Shown piece after piece: positions 51,643 through 60,151 of a stretch of 64,000 bases of DNA. The notes below the pieces were generated by a model, which saw nothing but the letters and a program-made list of their open reading frames with translations, had not been told where the DNA came from and ran no database searches. The DNA comes from Spirochaetota bacterium (GTDB lineage Bacteria > Spirochaetota > Spirochaetia > Treponematales > Rectinemataceae). The DNA lies in contig JAJUJQ010000001.1 in the NCBI GenBank assembly GCA_029265255.1, forward strand, positions 434,001-498,000, in the 5' to 3' direction. Both the position numbers and the translations under genes were made by a program. The first letter of the stretch is position 1, and every line of letters begins with the position of its first letter.

Positions 51643-52821
51643 ATGAACGAATTGCGGACGGTGTTGCGAAAAAATGTACGCGAATATGGCATGTACTTTG
51701 CGCTTGCCTTCATCATGGCGGTATTTACCTTTCTCACGGATGGACGATTCATCTCATCAAGAAACATGGCCAACCTGCTTAATCAGACCGGCTACATCGC
51801 GGTACTGGCGGTTGGCATGACGCTTGTCATCATCATAAGGCATATTGATTTGTCGGTTGGTTTCCTGTCGGGATTTTTGGGAGCAATCGCGGCGATCGCA
51901 CTTGCCCAATGGCACTGGCCTGCGTGGCTCGCGGTGCTGCTTGTCCTGGTTATGGGTATTGCCGCGGGTTTGCTGACGGCGTTTCCGGTAGCGAAGCTTG
52001 GAATTCCCGCATTTGTCGCCTCTCTCGCGGGATGGCTCATCTATCGTGGCGCGCTTATGCTGGTGACCGCGGCGACGGGAACTATCATCGTACCGAATGA
52101 GTCATTTAACGCGATCGGTACCGGCTATATCCCGGATCTGTTTCCGAGCCAGACATTCCTGCCTGATCTGCATAAGACAACGCTGCTCATCGGTCTGATT
52201 GCCATAGTGCTTTTCATCATAGGGCAGATCAACGATCGGAAGCGGAAGATGCAATACAACTTTGAGGTGTTGTCCACAGGCCTTTTCGTCGCGAAACTCG
52301 TCTTCATCTCAGCCATTCTCGGTTTCATTACGTGGATCCTCGCCGGTTACAACGGCATGTCGTGGACCGTTGTGATTATGCTCGCCGTGGTGCTCATATA
52401 TGATTTCATAACCCGCCGTACCGTGATTGGACGGCATATCTATGCCGTAGGCGGCAATCCAGAGGCAGCTGAGCTTTCGGGCATCAATGTCAAGAACATC
52501 ACGATGATGGTATTCGCGTCGATGGGCTTTCTTTCTGGACTTGCCGGGATTCTTTTCACTGCGAGACTGAAGTCCGCTACGCCCCAGGCAGGTACTCTGT
52601 TCGAGCTCGATGCCATCGCCGCAGCCTATATTGGTGGCGTTTCAGCGGCAGGAGGTATTGGCACCGTCACCGGATCGCTGATCGGCGCGCTGGTATACAT
52701 GTCGCTGATGAATGGCATGAACCTGCTCGGTACTGATATTTCGCTGCAATATGTCATAAGGGGCCTGGTACTTCTGTTCGCGGTCATTTTCGACGTTTCC
52801 ACAAGGAAAAGAAGGGGCTGA
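51643..52821 (+). CDS. gguB: multiple-sugar ABC transporter permease
   Basis: A 392-residue permease with about ten membrane segments and the BPD_transp_2 pattern: NMANLLNQTGYIAVLAVGMTLVIIIRHIDLSVG, GIAAGLLTAFPVAKLGIPAFVASLAGWLIYRGAL, and near the end SAAGGIGTVTGSLIGALVYMSLMNGMNLLG. The length (392, longer than RbsC-type at about 320) and the extra central segment match GguB/XylH rather than RbsC. Last gene of the sugar cluster. Confidence 0.94.
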   Translation: MNELRTVLRKNVREYGMYFALAFIMAVFTFLTDGRFISSRNMANLLNQTGYIAVLAVGMTLVIIIRHIDLSVGFLSGFLGAIAAIALAQWHWPAWLAVLLVLVMGIAAGLLTAFPVAKLGIPAFVASLAGWLIYRGALMLVTAATGTIIVPNESFNAIGTGYIPDLFPSQTFLPDLHKTTLLIGLIAIVLFIIGQINDRKRKMQYNFEVLSTGLFVAKLVFISAILGFITWILAGYNGMSWTVVIMLAVVLIYDFITRRTVIGRHIYAVGGNPEAAELSGINVKNITMMVFASMGFLSGLAGILFTARLKSATPQAGTLFELDAIAAAYIGGVSAAGGIGTVTGSLIGALVYMSLMNGMNLLGTDISLQYVIRGLVLLFAVIFDVSTRKRRG

Positions 52822-52980
52822 GCGGAGGATTCCTGATCCAAGAAAGCAACGCTCGTCTTGACCTTTGCCTCATACCAGCACACTTCAGGCAGGTAGTGGG
52901 CGATTGCTGATCGGCGAAGATGGCTTCGTCTAATACCGCGTTGTCTTTACATTTCAGCATGGTTGTGCGAACATGAGCGC

Positions 52981-54030
52981 ATGCGAATAGCGCGTCTTTT
53001 CTCATTGTTGGCATGCCTGTTAGTTTTTTCTGGAAATGCGTTCGCCATTCCAGCGCTTGGTGCGGCGACGGTTTTGCATGATATTCGTCCAGGCCCGGGC
53101 GTTACACGCATCGCATGGCTGGCGGATTGGTTCTCTCCGCTTGCAGGAAGTCCTTCCGATACGAGGGTGTTTATCCTCGACAGCGGCAAGCCTGGTCCGA
53201 CCCTGTTCATCGCTGGCGGGACCCACGCGAACGAAATAGCAGGTATCATCGCCGCGACAATAGTGGTCGAATATGCCATTCCCTCCACCGGCCGCCTGAT
53301 CGTTATTCCCAACCTGAACAATTCTGCCTCGAGCTGGACAGAACATCCGGGAACGCCCGCATGGGTTGCGATTCCGATGACTCAGGGGATACGTTTCTTC
53401 AAATATGGAGCCCGCTATACCAATCCGGTCCATCAGCAAAAAAATGATCCCGCCCAATATCGGCATCAGGCTGGTGGCGATACGTTTGAAGGCAGCGAAG
53501 CGCGTAATCTGAACCGGGTCTATCCAGGCAATCCAGAAGGGACTCTGACTGAACGCCTGGCATGGGGGGTCATGGAATTGCTGCGCAAGGAGAAGGTCGA
53601 TATCGCCATTGACCTTCACGAAGCGGGACCTGAATCCCGTCTGGCGTACATGATTGTAGCCAACCCAAAAAATCTAGACGTTGCCGCGATGGCGATTCTT
53701 TCGCTCGAACTCGATGGTATTCACATGAAGCTCGAACCTTCGAGCGAAACCTTCCATGGCCTTTCACATCGCGAATGGGGTGATTCGACGCAAGCCGCAT
53801 CATTTCTTATCGAAACACCGAATCCAGCCCAGGCGACCGAGCAGGGCAGCGCTGTGGAAGATCCGAAATTCCCGCTTGCATCGCGTGTGGCCACGCAGAT
53901 TGCAAGCATTGCAGCGATTCTTGAGTCGTGGAATGAAAGTATCGCTCCTTCATCGGGTATCAAGCTAAAGCGCTGGCCAGACTGGAAGAGCGTCGCGAGT
54001 CTCGGGCCTGCCGCATTTCTGAATTGGTAA
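52981..54030 (+). CDS. exported AspA/AstE-family (M14-like) zinc hydrolase, copy 1
   Basis: A 349-residue protein with signal peptide (MRIARLFSLLACLLVFSGNAFA) and the succinylglutamate desuccinylase/aspartoacylase fold (PF04952). Zinc ligands are in GGTHANE (His and Glu, about 86-92) and DLHEAG (His, about 210); substrate-binding NLNRVYPG is also present. Family members cut N-acyl bonds of amino acids or C-terminal residues of peptides. It is exported, unlike AstE/AspA, so it should act on outside substrates. A paralogue follows at 56385 and gamma-glutamyltransferase lies between, suggesting joint breakdown of blocked peptides or N-acyl amino acids. Confidence 0.8.
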   Translation: MRIARLFSLLACLLVFSGNAFAIPALGAATVLHDIRPGPGVTRIAWLADWFSPLAGSPSDTRVFILDSGKPGPTLFIAGGTHANEIAGIIAATIVVEYAIPSTGRLIVIPNLNNSASSWTEHPGTPAWVAIPMTQGIRFFKYGARYTNPVHQQKNDPAQYRHQAGGDTFEGSEARNLNRVYPGNPEGTLTERLAWGVMELLRKEKVDIAIDLHEAGPESRLAYMIVANPKNLDVAAMAILSLELDGIHMKLEPSSETFHGLSHREWGDSTQAASFLIETPNPAQATEQGSAVEDPKFPLASRVATQIASIAAILESWNESIAPSSGIKLKRWPDWKSVASLGPAAFLNW

Positions 54031-54064
54031 CAATAACAAGAAGAACTTTGCAAGGAGGTTGAAA

Positions 54065-55729
54065 ATGGAAAAGAAGGGATTAAGCCGCACTACGTCGAGA
54101 ATACTCGCGACTCTGCTGGCAATCCTGTCCTTCGGTTTTGTGCTGGCACCACATGCTATTGCTGCGGATACCAGACAGGCGGAGATCACGGCGCGCAATG
54201 GTATGGTTGCCTCCGCGCAGCCGCTCGCGTCGGCCGCGGGGCTAGAAATTCTCATGGCGGGCGGCAACGCGGTCGACGCCGCGGTCGCTTCAGCGTTTGC
54301 GCTCGGCGTTGTTGAGCCCAACGCGACCGGTATCGGTGGCGAAGGCATGATGGTCATTTATCTGGCGGAAAAGAAGCTGACGATCTCAATCGATTACCGA
54401 TCGATGGCGCCACTCGCCGACATGTCAAAGGTCAAGTTTGGCAATGAAGGGCATGTATCGGTCGCAGTACCGGGAACGGTCGCCGGCCTCTGCATGGCGC
54501 TGGAAAAATATGGAACCATGAGCCTCGCGCAAGTACTTGCGCCCGCGATCCGCTATGCGCGAAACGGATTCATTGTCAGCGAAACCCTCGCTCAGACAAT
54601 AAAGGACCGTTTCGATCCCATCTCAAAGAATGAAGCGCTTCTGTCCATTGTGGCCCCGGATGGACTTCCCCTGGAGGCTGGCCAGATCCTTCGAAACCCC
54701 GATCTCGCCATAACACTGGAGAAAATTGCGGCAGGCGGGCCGGACGTGTTCTACAAAGGAGAGATTGCTGATGCGATCGCGGCGGACATGGCCAAAAATG
54801 GCGGTTACATTACCAAAGCCGATCTCGCGGCGTATCGCGCTATCGAGAGAGAACCGGTCCGGGGTACCTATCGTGGGTATGAGATTGTGTCGGCCCCTCC
54901 TCCCGTCGGAGGTCTTTCGGTCATTGAAATCCTCAATATTCTTGAAAATTTCGATCTGGCATCGGAACCGCCTCTCTCTCCGCGAAACGTTCATCTGATG
55001 GCAGAAGCGATGAAGCGTGGTTTCGCGGATAATTCCGCGTATATTGGCGATCCAGCCTTCACGAAAATTCCCATAGCAGGGCTGCTGGATAAAGAATACG
55101 CCCGCGCGCGGGCGAAGGAAATCGATCCTGGAAAGATTTCACCCAAAATAAACGCCGGGACGCCGCCCGAGCATCCTTCGACGACTCATTTGTCGGTGGT
55201 AGATCGGCATGGTAACATGGTTGCCCTCACCCAGACGCTGTCCGGTTTCTGGGGAGCCGCGGTTGCGGTGCCAGGTACCGGCATTATCCTCAACAACGAG
55301 ATGCAGAACTGGTCTGCCCGCGGTCCGAACGCTTATGCTCCAGGGAAGCGTATGCGCACGACCATTGCGCCAACAATCATTGCAAAGGATGGAAAGCCCT
55401 TCGTCACTATGGGCACGCCGGGTGCAGGACGCATTATATCCACGATGGTCATTCTTGCCGTCAACCTGCTCGATTACGGAATGGGTGTACAGGAAGCAAT
55501 CGAATCTCCGCGCTTCTATGCGCGCGATACCGAGAAAGACCTCTCTCTCGAATCGAGAGTACCGGCGGAAACCAAAAAGTGGCTTGCTTCTATAGGTTAC
55601 AGCATCAAGGAGTATCCCGAATTCGATCTGTTCTTTGGTGGGGCGCAGGCGATATTGGTTGATCTCGCGACGGGTATCATGCATGGCGGCGCTGATCCAC
55701 GCCGCGACGGCGCGGTGTTCGGATTCTGA
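54065..55729 (+). CDS. ggt: gamma-glutamyltransferase / glutathione hydrolase
   Basis: A 554-residue N-terminal nucleophile hydrolase, exported (signal MEKKGLSRTTSRILATLLAILSFGFVLAPHAIA). The precursor should cut itself before Thr373 in PSTTHLSVVD, making large and small chains. Other markers: MVASAQPLASAAGLEIL, GGNAVDAAVA, GIGGEGMMVIY, LTQTLSGFWG, NNEMQNW and GTPGAGRIISTMV. It removes the gamma-glutamyl group from glutathione and gamma-glutamyl peptides. The ATG at 54065 has AAGGAGG at normal distance; TTG at 54059 does not. Confidence 0.93.
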   Translation: MEKKGLSRTTSRILATLLAILSFGFVLAPHAIAADTRQAEITARNGMVASAQPLASAAGLEILMAGGNAVDAAVASAFALGVVEPNATGIGGEGMMVIYLAEKKLTISIDYRSMAPLADMSKVKFGNEGHVSVAVPGTVAGLCMALEKYGTMSLAQVLAPAIRYARNGFIVSETLAQTIKDRFDPISKNEALLSIVAPDGLPLEAGQILRNPDLAITLEKIAAGGPDVFYKGEIADAIAADMAKNGGYITKADLAAYRAIEREPVRGTYRGYEIVSAPPPVGGLSVIEILNILENFDLASEPPLSPRNVHLMAEAMKRGFADNSAYIGDPAFTKIPIAGLLDKEYARARAKEIDPGKISPKINAGTPPEHPSTTHLSVVDRHGNMVALTQTLSGFWGAAVAVPGTGIILNNEMQNWSARGPNAYAPGKRMRTTIAPTIIAKDGKPFVTMGTPGAGRIISTMVILAVNLLDYGMGVQEAIESPRFYARDTEKDLSLESRVPAETKKWLASIGYSIKEYPEFDLFFGGAQAILVDLATGIMHGGADPRRDGAVFGF

Positions 55730-55769
55730 GCGCGCCCGAAAGATCTATGCGCGCGACAGGAGTATGTGA

Positions 55770-56381
55770 ATGCAAATAAAGAAGAAACAATCCTATCACA
55801 TGATAAGCCTCATGTTATTCCTAGTTCTGGCTGTAACGTCGCCAATGTGGGCGCAGAATCAGCAGACGGCGCTTGGCGTGTTGCCAGAAGGCTTGAAAGG
55901 TTCATTCGAGAAGCCCGGATTCATTACTTCGGCAGGCCAGACCTCCGACGCGGCGATTGTCAAAGTATTGGCAAACAACAAGCTCAAGCTTGATTTTGGT
56001 TATGATATCGCCGCCAAACCAATCGCGATTGAAGGCGCGCGAACGCTGGTATTTGTGCTGGGCGCTTCCAATAAGGGGCTTGGGGCCGCTGGGCTGAGTT
56101 TTGAACAGGAAGTCGAGCGCGTCAAATCGGTAATCGCGGCAGCGCGAACTGCCAGATTGAGGATCATATCGATTCATACGGGAGGAAGCGCCCGCCGGGG
56201 CGAAGCTTCAAACCAGCTCATCGCTCTCTGCGTGCCGGTTTCCGACATTGTCATCGTCGTTCAGGGCGGCAATGAGGATGGCTTTTTCAGCAATCTCTGC
56301 GCACAATCGAATGTCCCGCTCGTCCAGGTGCCGACTATCGCGGAAGCGGGCAATGTGCTCAGCAGCCTGATGGCACGGTAA
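55770..56381 (+). CDS. exported DUF6305-like protein, function unknown
   Basis: A 203-residue protein with a signal peptide (hydrophobic 10-27, ending PMWA). It resembles what I know as the DUF6305 family: SAGQTSDAAIVKVLANNKLKLDFGYD, LVFVLGASNKGLGAAGLSFEQEVERVKSVIAAA, ISIHTGGSARRGEASNQLI, and IVVQGGNEDGFFSNLCA. The pattern suggests a Rossmann-like or CobN/NifX-unrelated alpha-beta domain; no catalytic residues are known. It lies between gamma-glutamyltransferase and the second metallo-hydrolase and so may assist the same periplasmic pathway. Function not known. Confidence 0.65.
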   Translation: MQIKKKQSYHMISLMLFLVLAVTSPMWAQNQQTALGVLPEGLKGSFEKPGFITSAGQTSDAAIVKVLANNKLKLDFGYDIAAKPIAIEGARTLVFVLGASNKGLGAAGLSFEQEVERVKSVIAAARTARLRIISIHTGGSARRGEASNQLIALCVPVSDIVIVVQGGNEDGFFSNLCAQSNVPLVQVPTIAEAGNVLSSLMAR

Positions 56382-56384
56382 GCG

Positions 56385-57434
56385 ATGCGGTTGTCGCGCC
56401 GGCGTATTATTTTCTGGGTTGCCCTTGGATGTCTCGTGAGGGGCCTTATGGCCAGCCAGCCTGAAGGCCCTTTGTCAATGCTTCCAGAGTTGAGGCCCGG
56501 TTTCAGCTCCGCAAGGACAGCGCTGCTCTCGGAATATCATCCACCGCTCAAGGGCACGCCGTTCGATACGCCGGTGTTCTTCCTTGGGGAGGATGAGGGG
56601 CCCTCATGCCTCGTGCTCGCCGGCTCGCACGCGAACGAAATTGCGGGTGTGCTTGCCGCCTGCTGGCTGATTGAGCGTGCTTCGGTTCATGGCGGGCGCC
56701 TCATCATCCTGCCACGCAGCAATGCCTCGGGCGCTACCTGGTCAGTATCCGATCCCGATCATCCTCGGCTCCTTGTGCTGGGAAGCCGTGTCATACCCTA
56801 TGGCTATCGGCTTTCGAATCCGCGCCACGAATCGGTGCCCGATCCGCCTGCGTTTCTGCCGCCGCGCGCTCCCGCTGGCCTCAAGCCGCTGCCAGGGAGA
56901 GAAATGCGTAACTTAAACCGTCAGTTCCCCGGCTCTTCTCATGGCAGCATGACGGCTCAGACCGCATATGCCATTATGCAATTGCTCCTCAAGGAAGGAG
57001 TCGACGTTGCCTTCGATCTCCATGAGGCGGGAGCCGTTTCCTCGCTCGCATGGTCGCTCATCACCAAACCCGAATATATGGACAATGCCGCACTCGCTGC
57101 GCTCGAGCTTGAGGAAACAACCGGAACGTCTTTTCATCTGGAACATTCACGAGAGGAATTTGCAGGGTACTCGCACTGGGAGTGGGGGATGGAAGGGATT
57201 AGGGCCTTCCTTATTGAAACGTTCAACCCTGCGCAGCCGGATGACAATCCGGCGGTCGATCAGGTGTATCATCCTGTCGCGCCGCTTGCGAGGCGAGTCT
57301 TTGTCCATCTGCGAGCCCTTCAGGCACTTCTGAACGCTATTGGAGATCAGGGCGGCTGTAGCGTTTTTCTGCGCATAGAAGGGCTGCCGCGATCCGCCAG
57401 CGAAGTGCAGGAATGGTTGGAAGGCGCGCAATGA
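56385..57434 (+). CDS. exported AspA/AstE-family (M14-like) zinc hydrolase, copy 2
   Basis: A 349-residue paralogue of the 52981 protein with the same key sites: GSHANE (about 86-91), NLNRQFPG (about 180) and DLHEAG (about 210), and a matching LIETFNPAQ near the end (LIETPNPAQ in copy 1). An N-terminal hydrophobic stretch (RRIIFWVALGCLVRGLMA) suggests export, though the signal is less regular. It has clearly diverged from copy 1, so the two likely differ in substrate. Starts 3 bases after the DUF6305-like gene and overlaps the next gene (ATGA). Confidence 0.78.
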   Translation: MRLSRRRIIFWVALGCLVRGLMASQPEGPLSMLPELRPGFSSARTALLSEYHPPLKGTPFDTPVFFLGEDEGPSCLVLAGSHANEIAGVLAACWLIERASVHGGRLIILPRSNASGATWSVSDPDHPRLLVLGSRVIPYGYRLSNPRHESVPDPPAFLPPRAPAGLKPLPGREMRNLNRQFPGSSHGSMTAQTAYAIMQLLLKEGVDVAFDLHEAGAVSSLAWSLITKPEYMDNAALAALELEETTGTSFHLEHSREEFAGYSHWEWGMEGIRAFLIETFNPAQPDDNPAVDQVYHPVAPLARRVFVHLRALQALLNAIGDQGGCSVFLRIEGLPRSASEVQEWLEGAQ

Positions 57435-57865
57435 ATGCTTCCACGCTGCTTGACGCACGCGCGCTCCGGGAACTCATGAACCGGTATCGGATCTCCGAAG
57501 CGCTGGACATTTCCGGCTTTCAGCCTTTGCACCCGGAACAAATAGAAGCCATGGTGCGCGCGGTGCCCGAGAATATCCGCAGCGTTGGCGTCCTCACTTC
57601 GGAAGAGGGCGATATTCTTATCATGCTTCGATCAAGGCAACACGGCGGACCCGCCCCCACCTTGGGTGCGCCGGACCAGCTTGCTGTGCATCTTCCTTCT
57701 GTGCCGCGCGATCAGTCTGAGGTTCACGCGCGTGTCTCCTATTTTCTACTGGATTCGCGTTCTCAAAGTCCTGTGTTGTTGGGGAAAGAGCGAGTGTCGT
57801 TCAATCCACTCATCTTGACACCACCACTCCGTGGAGACCTGCTTATTGCTATCGAATTCTGGTAA
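57431..57865 (+). CDS. small protein of unknown function
   Basis: A 144-residue soluble protein whose ATG overlaps the stop of the second metallo-hydrolase (ATGA), so it is almost certainly a real, co-translated gene. No signal peptide or membrane segment. It is mixed alpha-beta with a helical N-terminus (LDARALRELMNRYRISEALDISGF) and strands such as VGVLTSEEGDILIMLR and GDLLIAIEFW. No motif is recognised. Perhaps a regulator or partner of the neighbouring hydrolases. Confidence 0.6.
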   Translation: MNASTLLDARALRELMNRYRISEALDISGFQPLHPEQIEAMVRAVPENIRSVGVLTSEEGDILIMLRSRQHGGPAPTLGAPDQLAVHLPSVPRDQSEVHARVSYFLLDSRSQSPVLLGKERVSFNPLILTPPLRGDLLIAIEFW

Positions 57866-57937
57866 CGAGTCCCGCATCTGTCATGTTCAGGCCCCTTTCT
57901 GGATATCGATCCTTCGGCATTCATTGTGAATTCTGCC

Positions 57938-57966
57938 TTGTGGTATGACGAATATGGGGATATAAT
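57938..57966 (+). promoter_or_regulatory. strong promoter of livK
   Basis: TTGTGG (57938-57943), 17-base spacer, perfect TATAAT (57961-57966), 34 bases before the livK ATG. Confidence 0.8.
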
Positions 57967-58000
57967 GAATTGGTTTGCAACAAACGCCCAAGGAGGATAT

Positions 58001-59161
58001 ATGAAAGAAACAAGGGTACTCATGATCATGGTGCTGGCTGTCGCGCTCATTTTTACGGGATGCGCAGGCGGAGGCAAATCCGATACCATCAAAGTGGGCT
58101 GGCTTGGCGCGCTCACGGGAGACCAGGCAGTCTGGGGAGAAAACGAACTCAACACCGTCAAGATGCTGTTCGAAGAGTACAACAACGCGGGCGGCATCGA
58201 AGTTGGCGGCAAGAAATACAAGCTCGAAGTCATCGGCTATGACAACAAGGGCGACGCGCAGGAAGCGGTCAATGTGACCAAGCGCCTCACTGGTCAGGAC
58301 AAGGTCGTTGCCATTATCGGCCCGAATTCCTCGGGTAATGCCATTCCCATGGCGCCGATTCTCGAAAAAGCCAAGGTTCCCGGTATTGCAACCGTAGCGA
58401 CGAACCCCAAGGTGACGGTCCAGGACGGCAAGGTAAAGCCATACAATTTCCGTGTCTGCTTCATCGACCCCTACCAGGGCGCGGTCGCAGCAGGTTTTGC
58501 GTTCGACCGGCTCGGCGCCCGCACAGCTGCGGTCCTCTACGATGTGAGCGACGACTATTCGCAGGGCTTGCGCGAGTTCTTCAAGCTGAATTTCGAGAAG
58601 AAGGGTGGCAAGATTGTCGCGGATGAGTCGTTCAATTCCGGCGATGTGGATTTCCGGCCACAACTGTCCAAGATCAAGGCCGCCAATCCTGACGTCATCT
58701 TCATGCCCTATTTCTTTAAGGAAGTAGCGCTTTCAGCCAATCAGGCACGCGAGCTCGGGCTGAAGCAGGTGATGCTTGGTGGTGACGGCTGGCCTTCGGA
58801 TCAGCTGATTTCGATGGGAGGCAAGGCGGTGGAAGGCTGCTATTTCGTGAACCACCTCGACTATGCCGATCCCGCTGTCCAAGACTTCAAGACCAGGTAC
58901 AAGGCAAAATACGGCAAGGAAACAGAGCTGAACGGTTTCCTCGCGCATGACGCGGTGCTCCTCCTTGTAGAGGGCCTCAAGAAGGCTGGCAAGGTAAATG
59001 GCGAAGCGCTCGCCAAGGCTTTCGAGGGCATCGATGTGCAGGGTATTACGGGCCGCATCCATATCAGCCCGGAAACGCATAACCCGGAAGGCAAGGACGC
59101 TGCCATCATCAAGATTGTCAATGGCCAGTATGTCTTCCAGGAAAAGTACGCAGCCCAGTAA
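58001..59161 (+). CDS. livK: branched-chain amino-acid ABC transporter, substrate-binding lipoprotein
   Basis: A 386-residue type I binding protein with a lipobox signal (MVLAVALIFTGC, Cys22), so anchored to a membrane rather than free as in enterobacteria. Fold markers: IKVGWLGALTGDQAVWGENELNTVKMLFEEYNNAGGI, VVAIIGPNSSGNAIPMAPILEKAKVPGIATVATNP, VLYDVSDDYSQGLREFF, FNSGDVDFRPQLSKIKAANPDVIFMPYF. Binds leucine/isoleucine/valine or related amino acids or amides; specificity is not visible. AGGAGG precedes the ATG. A hairpin terminator after it probably keeps its message level above the permease genes. Confidence 0.92.
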   Translation: MKETRVLMIMVLAVALIFTGCAGGGKSDTIKVGWLGALTGDQAVWGENELNTVKMLFEEYNNAGGIEVGGKKYKLEVIGYDNKGDAQEAVNVTKRLTGQDKVVAIIGPNSSGNAIPMAPILEKAKVPGIATVATNPKVTVQDGKVKPYNFRVCFIDPYQGAVAAGFAFDRLGARTAAVLYDVSDDYSQGLREFFKLNFEKKGGKIVADESFNSGDVDFRPQLSKIKAANPDVIFMPYFFKEVALSANQARELGLKQVMLGGDGWPSDQLISMGGKAVEGCYFVNHLDYADPAVQDFKTRYKAKYGKETELNGFLAHDAVLLLVEGLKKAGKVNGEALAKAFEGIDVQGITGRIHISPETHNPEGKDAAIIKIVNGQYVFQEKYAAQ

Positions 59162-59175
59162 GCGTCACACCAAAG

Positions 59176-59208
59176 GGCAACCGGCTACGGCGCCGGTTGC
59201 CTTTTTTT
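59176..59208 (+). terminator. Rho-independent (partial) terminator between livK and livH
   Basis: GGCAACCGGC / GCCGGTTGCC (59176-59185 with 59192-59201), 6-base loop, seven T following. Situated inside the liv operon. Confidence 0.9.
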
Positions 59209-59261
59209 ATCATATTCTATAAAGTCCGCATGTTTATACAATTCATCGATAAGGAAGCGCC

Positions 59262-60140
59262 ATGATCCAGTTCTTCCAGCAATTGATCAACGGTCTCTCG
59301 ATCGGCTCGGTTTATGCGCTGATGGCGGTCGGCTATTCGCTGGTCTATTCCATTATGAACTTCTCTAATTTTGCCCATGGGGGCGTCATCATGCTGGGGG
59401 CATATTTCGGATTCTATGCGCTTACTCTCCTGAAATTGCCCTTTGCCGTCGCGTTCCTTCTCGCGTCAATCGGAACGCTGCTCGTCGCCGTCCTGGTCGA
59501 GCGCATCGCGTACAAACCTTTGCGGGAACGGAAGGCTCCGTTTCTTTATTTTATTATTTCGGCCATGGGTGCTTCGATACTGCTGGAGAATATTGTCATC
59601 GCGACCATTGGTCCGACATTCAGAACCTATCCCGAGGTCTTTCCGCGTGTTCCTATTTCAATCGGCCCCCTTGCCATCGGCCGGCTCGACCTCATGATGT
59701 TCGTCATTTCAGCCGTGTGCCTCACGCTGCTCATTCTTTTCATCGATAAAACGAAGATTGGAAAAGCTATTCAGGCAGCGTCCTACAACGTCAAAGCCTG
59801 TGCCTTGATGGGCGTGAATACCGATCGCATCATACTCACGGTATTCGGTCTCGGGGGATTTCTGGCAGGGGTCGCGGGGGTGTTTTTCGGGATGAAATAT
59901 ACGGTGTACCCGCAGATTGGCAATATTACCACAAAATCGTTCATCGCTGCCGTATTCGGCGGGCTCGGCAGCCTTCCCGGGGCGGTACTGGGGTCGGTTA
60001 TTCTTGGCACTATCGAGACTTTTGTGGCAGGGTATCTCTCGTCTCAGTTCAGGGACCTGATTGCCTTTGTCATACTGATTGCGGTGCTGATCCTGAGACC
60101 GACCGGCATTATGGGCAAGGCGACCGAGGACAAGGCGTAA
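59262..60140 (+). CDS. livH: branched-chain amino-acid ABC transporter permease LivH
   Basis: A 292-residue permease with eight or so membrane helices: QQLINGLSIGSVYALMAVGYSLVYSIMNFSNFAHGGVIMLGAYF at the start, AASYNVKACALMGVNTDRIILTVFGLGGFLAGVAGVFFGM in the coupling region, and KSFIAAVFGGLGSLPGAVLGSVILG near the end. Forms the channel together with LivM. Starts 100 bases after livK, beyond the terminator. Confidence 0.94.
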   Translation: MIQFFQQLINGLSIGSVYALMAVGYSLVYSIMNFSNFAHGGVIMLGAYFGFYALTLLKLPFAVAFLLASIGTLLVAVLVERIAYKPLRERKAPFLYFIISAMGASILLENIVIATIGPTFRTYPEVFPRVPISIGPLAIGRLDLMMFVISAVCLTLLILFIDKTKIGKAIQAASYNVKACALMGVNTDRIILTVFGLGGFLAGVAGVFFGMKYTVYPQIGNITTKSFIAAVFGGLGSLPGAVLGSVILGTIETFVAGYLSSQFRDLIAFVILIAVLILRPTGIMGKATEDKA

Positions 60141-60151
60141 GGAGGGCGGGC

